Source: Cryomorphaceae bacterium
GTDB taxonomy: Bacteria > Bacteroidota > Bacteroidia > Flavobacteriales > Crocinitomicaceae
Length of the DNA stretch: 11,815 nucleotides
Direction of reading: 5' to 3'
NCBI GenBank assembly: GCA_021298235.1
Contig: JAJTDX010000105.1
Span: 1-11,815 of the forward strand
Position 1 is the stretch's first letter, and every line of letters starts with the position of its first letter. This document shows positions 8,347 through 11,815 of this stretch, piece after piece. The notes beneath the pieces were generated by a model. It saw only the letters and a program-made list of their open reading frames with translations. It made no database searches and had not been told where the DNA came from. A program made the translations under genes and the position numbers.

Positions 8347-8376
8347 CAAAGATAGAACGAAAAGGAAAAAGGGCAA
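8347..8376 (-). promoter_or_regulatory. Bacteroidota-type promoter of the purM-prfA-pyrF operon
   Basis: On the minus strand TTG (8374-8376) is followed after exactly 19 nt by TATCTTTG (8347-8354), a full match to the Bacteroidota TTG-N19-TAnnTTTG promoter. It is placed 17 nt before the purM start codon, which predicts a leader of only about 12 nt. It is the best promoter in the window. No operator or riboswitch-like structure fits in so short a leader. Confidence 0.65.
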
Positions 8377-8460
8377 TTTTAAATGAAATCGAAAAAACTG
8401 TTTTGTCCTTTAAAGTCTGTTTGAAGTGACTTATTACTGTTCGGTTATCTGTTTATTTTA

Positions 8461-8468
8461 TATATTCG
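8461..8468 (+). promoter_or_regulatory. Possible -7 element for the Fib_succ-domain gene
   Basis: TATATTCG differs from the Bacteroidota TAnnTTTG element at one base and lies 14 nt before the ATG at 8483. Upstream, TTCG at 8440-8443 is a poor -33 candidate at a spacing of 17. The site is in the 153-nt divergent gap that also holds the purM promoter. The surrounding DNA is A/T-rich, so a chance match is possible. Confidence 0.3.
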
Positions 8469-8482
8469 AGCAAATTAAATTT

Positions 8483-9259
8483 ATGAGATTTAGTCGTGAT
8501 TCTTTACAAGAAAGTGCTGCAATTTTCACCTTTTTACTAATCGCTTTGGCCTTTATATTAATCATCGTTTTTTCTTTCAAATCCTGCCGTCAAGAAAAAA
8601 TCCGCTACAAAGGGCCTTATAAAACCTACCAAGATCAAGAAGGAAATCAATTTAAAAGTGTAAAAATAGGTGGGCGTGAATGGATGGAGAGTAATTTAAA
8701 ATCAAGAATTTTTCAGAATGGTGACACCATCTTTCTAGCAAGTAATGCTGATGAGTGGAAGGAGGCAAATCAGAAGAAAATTGCTGCATGTTGCTGGTTC
8801 CAATTCAATTCAACTAAAAAATATAACGGCCTTTATTACAACCATTATGCAGTATCCGATCCTCGAGGCCTAGCTCCCAGAGGATGGAGTATCCCCAACG
8901 TGAAAGAATTTGACAAAGACATATCCAAAAATTCAAGAACCGGCAACGTTCTATACGATTACTGGAACAATACGGATGTCTGTTATTCTCATCATGCATC
9001 AACATCAGGTTGGACTTTTGGGGATAGCGGATATAATCAATCAGGATTGAATGTTTTGGCCGCCAGCAGTTGCTCAGAAGATGGAAAATTTGTTTCGGCC
9101 GGAAGATCTGCAAGTTTTTGGACTTCAAATTCTGTCAATAAACGTAAGTCAAAAAAATTATACTTTCACCCGTGTGTAAACTCCTGGTCAGATTGTATTC
9201 AATTTAAAACTATTGCAAGGGAGTCGGGTCTTAATGTTCGATGTATAAAATCTCACTAA
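8483..9259 (+). CDS. Membrane-anchored Fibrobacter succinogenes major paralogous domain (Fib_succ_major) protein
   Basis: A 258-residue protein with one N-terminal transmembrane helix (about 12-31) and an exported domain of the Fib_succ_major type (TIGR02145/PF09603), whose molecular role is unknown. Signature parts seen: DQEGNQFKSVKIGGREWMES at 51-70, CCWFQFN at 103-109, YNGLYYNHYAV at 114-124, RGLAPRGWSIP at 128-138, QSGLNVLAA at 186-194, SFWTSN at 211-216 and LNVRCIK at 250-256. It is Cys-rich for an exported protein (103, 104, 167, 197, 231, 238, 254), so disulfides are plausible. The ATG at 8483 is preferred: it puts the helix directly after a short basic N-terminus and sits below a possible promoter. 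An upstream in-frame GTG at 8426 would add 19 residues. The gene looks more A/T-rich than purM. The epimerase gene follows after 18 nt. Confidence 0.8.
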   Translation: MRFSRDSLQESAAIFTFLLIALAFILIIVFSFKSCRQEKIRYKGPYKTYQDQEGNQFKSVKIGGREWMESNLKSRIFQNGDTIFLASNADEWKEANQKKIAACCWFQFNSTKKYNGLYYNHYAVSDPRGLAPRGWSIPNVKEFDKDISKNSRTGNVLYDYWNNTDVCYSHHASTSGWTFGDSGYNQSGLNVLAASSCSEDGKFVSAGRSASFWTSNSVNKRKSKKLYFHPCVNSWSDCIQFKTIARESGLNVRCIKSH

Positions 9260-9277
9260 GCAATTGTATCCTGACTT

Positions 9278-10297
9278 TTGAATCTGCAGTTTTTCCCATT
9301 CGACCTTCAATTAACGCATCCGTTCAAGGTATCTGTGTTCAGCAGAACTACAACTCCAATCATCATTTTAAAGCTCGAACATGAGGGTGTAATTGGATTG
9401 GGAGAATCCAGCATGCCACCGTATCTCGGCGAGACGCAACAAAGCGTAATGCAGTTTCTATCAAAGATCAACTTGAGTCAGTTTCAAAATCCATTTGATA
9501 TAGATACTATCCTCTCACATATAGATTCCATTGAAAAAGAAAACAATGCTGCCAAAGCCGGATTCGATATCGCATTGCATGATTTGGTAGGAAAACTTCA
9601 AAAAAAGTCCGTGGGTGAGTTATATAACGTTCCGTTTCAATCGAAAAAAACATCCTTCACGATTGGAATTGACACTCCCGAAAAAATGGAACAAAAAGCA
9701 AGAGAAGGGATAGAGCTTGGATTTAAAATTCTTAAAATCAAACTTGGAACGGATTACGACAGAGCGATTATGGACCGTATGCTTTCTTTTTGGGAAGGAC
9801 CTTTTTCTGTTGATGCGAACCAGGGATGGAAAAGTAAAGAACAAGCACTCGAACTAACTAAGATGCTAACGGACAAAGGAGTGCTTTTTATAGAACAACC
9901 CTTCCACTTTGAAAATTTTGCCGACTCAGCCTGGCTCACAGAAAGAAGTTCCGTGCCCATCATTGCCGATGAAAGCATCAAACGTTTTTCAGATTTAGAA
10001 AAAATCAGAAATTCATTCAGTGGAATAAACGTGAAACTCATGAAATGCACAGGAATTGCGGAAGCCTTTCGGATAATCAATGAAGCAAAAAAGAATGGAC
10101 TAAAAATAGTCACAGGATGCATGGCAGAATCCTCATGTGCTGTGGGTGCTATGTCACATTTAAGTTCTTTGGCAGATTGGGTAGATCTGGACGGTCCGTT
10201 TCTGATGAAGAACGATCCTTTCGAAGGAGTAACACTCAGCGATGGGCAATTGAAATTAAACAGTAAAACAGGAATCGGGATACATCTCAAAGAATGA
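9278..10297 (+). CDS. Dipeptide epimerase (L-Ala-D/L-Glu epimerase type), enolase superfamily
   Basis: A 339-residue cytoplasmic enzyme of the enolase superfamily, muconate-lactonizing subgroup, probably interconverting L-Ala-D-Glu and L-Ala-L-Glu or related dipeptides in murein peptide recycling. The N-terminal capping domain (1 to about 120) contains GEGES-like text GLGESSMPPYLGE (40-52). The barrel has catalytic Lys153 and Lys155 in LKIKLG, metal ligands Asp179 (VDANQGW), Glu206 (IEQP) and Asp231 (ADES), Lys253 on the opposite face, GCMAESS (280-286) and D-x-D in DLDGP (303-307). In characterised dipeptide epimerases this D-x-D contacts the substrate's amino end. The start is TTG: a stop codon (9272-9274) lies two codons upstream and no in-frame ATG is near the N-terminus. 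It follows the Fib_succ gene by 18 nt. Substrate specificity is inferred. Confidence 0.9.
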   Translation: MNLQFFPFDLQLTHPFKVSVFSRTTTPIIILKLEHEGVIGLGESSMPPYLGETQQSVMQFLSKINLSQFQNPFDIDTILSHIDSIEKENNAAKAGFDIALHDLVGKLQKKSVGELYNVPFQSKKTSFTIGIDTPEKMEQKAREGIELGFKILKIKLGTDYDRAIMDRMLSFWEGPFSVDANQGWKSKEQALELTKMLTDKGVLFIEQPFHFENFADSAWLTERSSVPIIADESIKRFSDLEKIRNSFSGINVKLMKCTGIAEAFRIINEAKKNGLKIVTGCMAESSCAVGAMSHLSSLADWVDLDGPFLMKNDPFEGVTLSDGQLKLNSKTGIGIHLKE

Positions 10298-10348
10298 TTC
10301 TACATCGAATTTTTCAAAGGATTTAACTCAAATAAATCAGACATTCAG

Positions 10349-10356
10349 TACTTTTG
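10349..10356 (+). promoter_or_regulatory. -7 promoter element just before the TPR gene
   Basis: TACTTTTG is a full match to the Bacteroidota -7 consensus TAnnTTTG and ends 4 nt before the GTG start at 10361. No TTG or TTTG is seen at the usual spacing upstream, so the -33 half is missing or weak. If used, transcription would begin at or next to the start codon. The rest of the 63-nt gap holds no visible terminator. Confidence 0.4.
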
Positions 10357-10360
10357 TGCC

Positions 10361-11815
10361 GTGAGAATTCTTCTGCTGCTGTTTCTTTTTATCGGAATAA
10401 ATGCAAGCGTAACCTATGCCCTCACACCTAATCCACAAACCCGTCCGGAAGATGCTGAAAAGAGGTGGTTAATTGCGCCGATTTTTGGTTCATCGAATTC
10501 AAAGACAAAGGAATTAAGTACTATCTTCCGAGAGATCATTTTCGGAAATTATTCACAGGCTGAATTAAACATACGATCACTTAAGAGAAAACATCCAAGA
10601 GACCTGAGTCTCCGATCTATCCTGTTTGTTTATGAAGCCAACATTAAATACAACAAAAGTTCATTTCAAGAATCAGTTGATTTGTGCGATTCAGCCATCA
10701 AATCAGTACCAAAAAGCCATTATCAAATTCTTCACAAGGCATTAAATTTTAAAGCAAAAGCGCTGGGAGCCTTGAGTGAAAACAAAGAATCATTAAATAT
10801 TCTGAACAAAGTAGTTAAACGTTGTTTAAAAATCGATCGCTACAATCTGGGGGCAGCATATTATTTCATAGGCACCATTTACTCTGACCTTGGTAATTAT
10901 AAGACGAGTTCGGTATACATCATGAAAAGTATACCTGTGAGAAGAGAGGTAAATGATCAGCTGGGGCTAGCGGCTAGTTACGCCTTCATGGGACTTTGTT
11001 ACGCGGGATTGGACCGTTATGGTCAAGCCATAGAGATAATTCATAGAAGTATTCGGATCAGAGAAACGTTAAACGACAAGCGTGGATTAGCTAATTCATA
11101 TCTTTCCATGTACAAGGTATATTATGAATTGGGAGAAATAAAGCGGGCGCTGAATTCAGAGTATAAAAGTTTGAAGATCTGCACTGAACTCAAAGACTTG
11201 CAATGCGTCTCGGGCAGATATACGAATCTCGGCCAACTGCATCAAAAACTTGGGCAATACGACAAAGCGTTGTACTTCCATAAGAAGGCTTTGACATTGA
11301 GTAAAAAGTTAAATATCAAAAATCGCATAGCTTTGGTGTATGAAAACCTCGCCAGGCTATATGTGGTCAAGAACCAACTGCCATCCGCTCAGTTCCATCT
11401 TGACTCCAGCTTAGTTCTTCGCAATGAGATCGGTGATGAAGAAGGTGTCATTTCGCTGAATGTCCTGTTAGCTCAAATTAGGTTAAAAAGTGGTCAAATA
11501 AACGATGGAAGAATTCAAGCCTCCAAAGCATTGGTAAAAGCACAAAATCTCGGAATTCGTTCTGTAGAACGCGATGCCCATCAAGTACTAAGTGAAATCG
11601 AAGTAGGTTCCAGAAATTTCGCTGAAGCACTTTATCACTTCAAAAAATACACCCACCTCAAAGACAGTTTATTTAGTATCGATCAATCCAAGCAACTGGT
11701 AAGGCAGGAGCTGAAATTAAACTACGAAAAGAAAGCGCTCAGGGATAAGCAAATACAGGACAGAATCAAAGAGCAGGCAAGAAAGGAAAGTGATGAACAA
11801 AAAAGAATGATTACA
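10361..11815 (+). CDS. Exported TPR protein, probably the sensor part of a signalling protein, 3' end outside window
   Basis: 485 codons are open to the window edge. GTG is chosen because it gives a clean signal peptide (MRILLLLFLFIGINASVTYA, residues 1-20); no ATG gives this. Residues about 163-440 form a run of TPR-like helical pairs with a period near 40 residues, each with an ALxLxxxL pattern, for example GLAASYAFMGLCYAGLDRY near 203-221, YTNLGQLHQKLGQYDKAL near 287-304 and the unit ending LKDSLFS near 433. Residues about 447-485 are a charged, coiled-coil-like segment rich in K, E, Q and R. In Bacteroidota this arrangement usually leads into a transmembrane helix and then a histidine kinase, adenylate cyclase or LuxR-type domain. 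Which one applies lies beyond the window, so the output domain is not called. Confidence 0.85.
   Translation, partial: MRILLLLFLFIGINASVTYALTPNPQTRPEDAEKRWLIAPIFGSSNSKTKELSTIFREIIFGNYSQAELNIRSLKRKHPRDLSLRSILFVYEANIKYNKSSFQESVDLCDSAIKSVPKSHYQILHKALNFKAKALGALSENKESLNILNKVVKRCLKIDRYNLGAAYYFIGTIYSDLGNYKTSSVYIMKSIPVRREVNDQLGLAASYAFMGLCYAGLDRYGQAIEIIHRSIRIRETLNDKRGLANSYLSMYKVYYELGEIKRALNSEYKSLKICTELKDLQCVSGRYTNLGQLHQKLGQYDKALYFHKKALTLSKKLNIKNRIALVYENLARLYVVKNQLPSAQFHLDSSLVLRNEIGDEEGVISLNVLLAQIRLKSGQINDGRIQASKALVKAQNLGIRSVERDAHQVLSEIEVGSRNFAEALYHFKKYTHLKDSLFSIDQSKQLVRQELKLNYEKKALRDKQIQDRIKEQARKESDEQKRMIT

Noticed and set aside
8426..8482. GTG at 8426 as the start of the Fib_succ-domain gene
   Set aside because: It would add 19 residues before a normal membrane-anchor N-terminus and would place the start upstream of the possible -7 element; ATG at 8483 fits better.
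9754..10290. 178-codon open frame opposite the epimerase
   Set aside because: The plus-strand frame carries the enolase-superfamily catalytic residues; the antisense translation is serine- and proline-rich without a domain.

Overview
The window looks like chromosomal DNA of a Bacteroidota bacterium, probably from the Flavobacteriia/Cryomorphaceae-Crocinitomicaceae side. The grounds are promoter motifs of the TTG-N19-TAnnTTTG type, start codons without clear Shine-Dalgarno sequences, a long Bacteroidota-type PurM, an S9 peptidase with a DPP5-like architecture, a YkuD_2-type lipoprotein, a Fibrobacter-type paralogous domain protein and a TPR sensor-like protein. The assignment is an inference from gene content, not from a database search.

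Layout. From the left edge to about 8.33 kb, seven genes lie head to tail on the minus strand. In transcription order they are purM (AIR synthase), prfA (peptide chain release factor 1, broken in this sequence), pyrF (OMP decarboxylase), a YkuD_2-type L,D-transpeptidase-like lipoprotein, a 70-residue two-helix membrane protein, a secreted S9 serine peptidase and an RND/MMPL transporter that runs off the left edge. purM, prfA and pyrF are packed tightly (6-nt gap, then a 4-nt ATGA overlap) behind a very good Bacteroidota promoter, so they form one operon joining purine synthesis, translation termination and pyrimidine synthesis. The next four genes are spaced 17 to 69 nt apart; a candidate internal promoter precedes the transporter.

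From about 8.48 kb to the right edge three genes lie on the plus strand: a membrane-anchored Fib_succ_major domain protein, a dipeptide (L-Ala-D/L-Glu type) epimerase that must start at TTG, and a TPR protein with a signal peptide and GTG start that runs off the right edge. The 153-nt divergent gap between purM and the Fib_succ gene carries the promoters of both directions. There is no gene-free stretch longer than 300 bases, and no tRNA, rRNA, CRISPR array or insertion sequence was seen.

The most notable observation is in prfA. Its N-terminal coiled-coil domain and its domains with the PET and GGQ motifs are both well preserved, but they lie in different frames. About 20 conserved residues between them are missing, exactly where a GGAGGA repeat sits. 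This looks like a deletion of roughly 70 bp between short repeats, in the genome or in the assembly. No convincing new multi-gene system was found; most of the window is housekeeping and cell-envelope genes.
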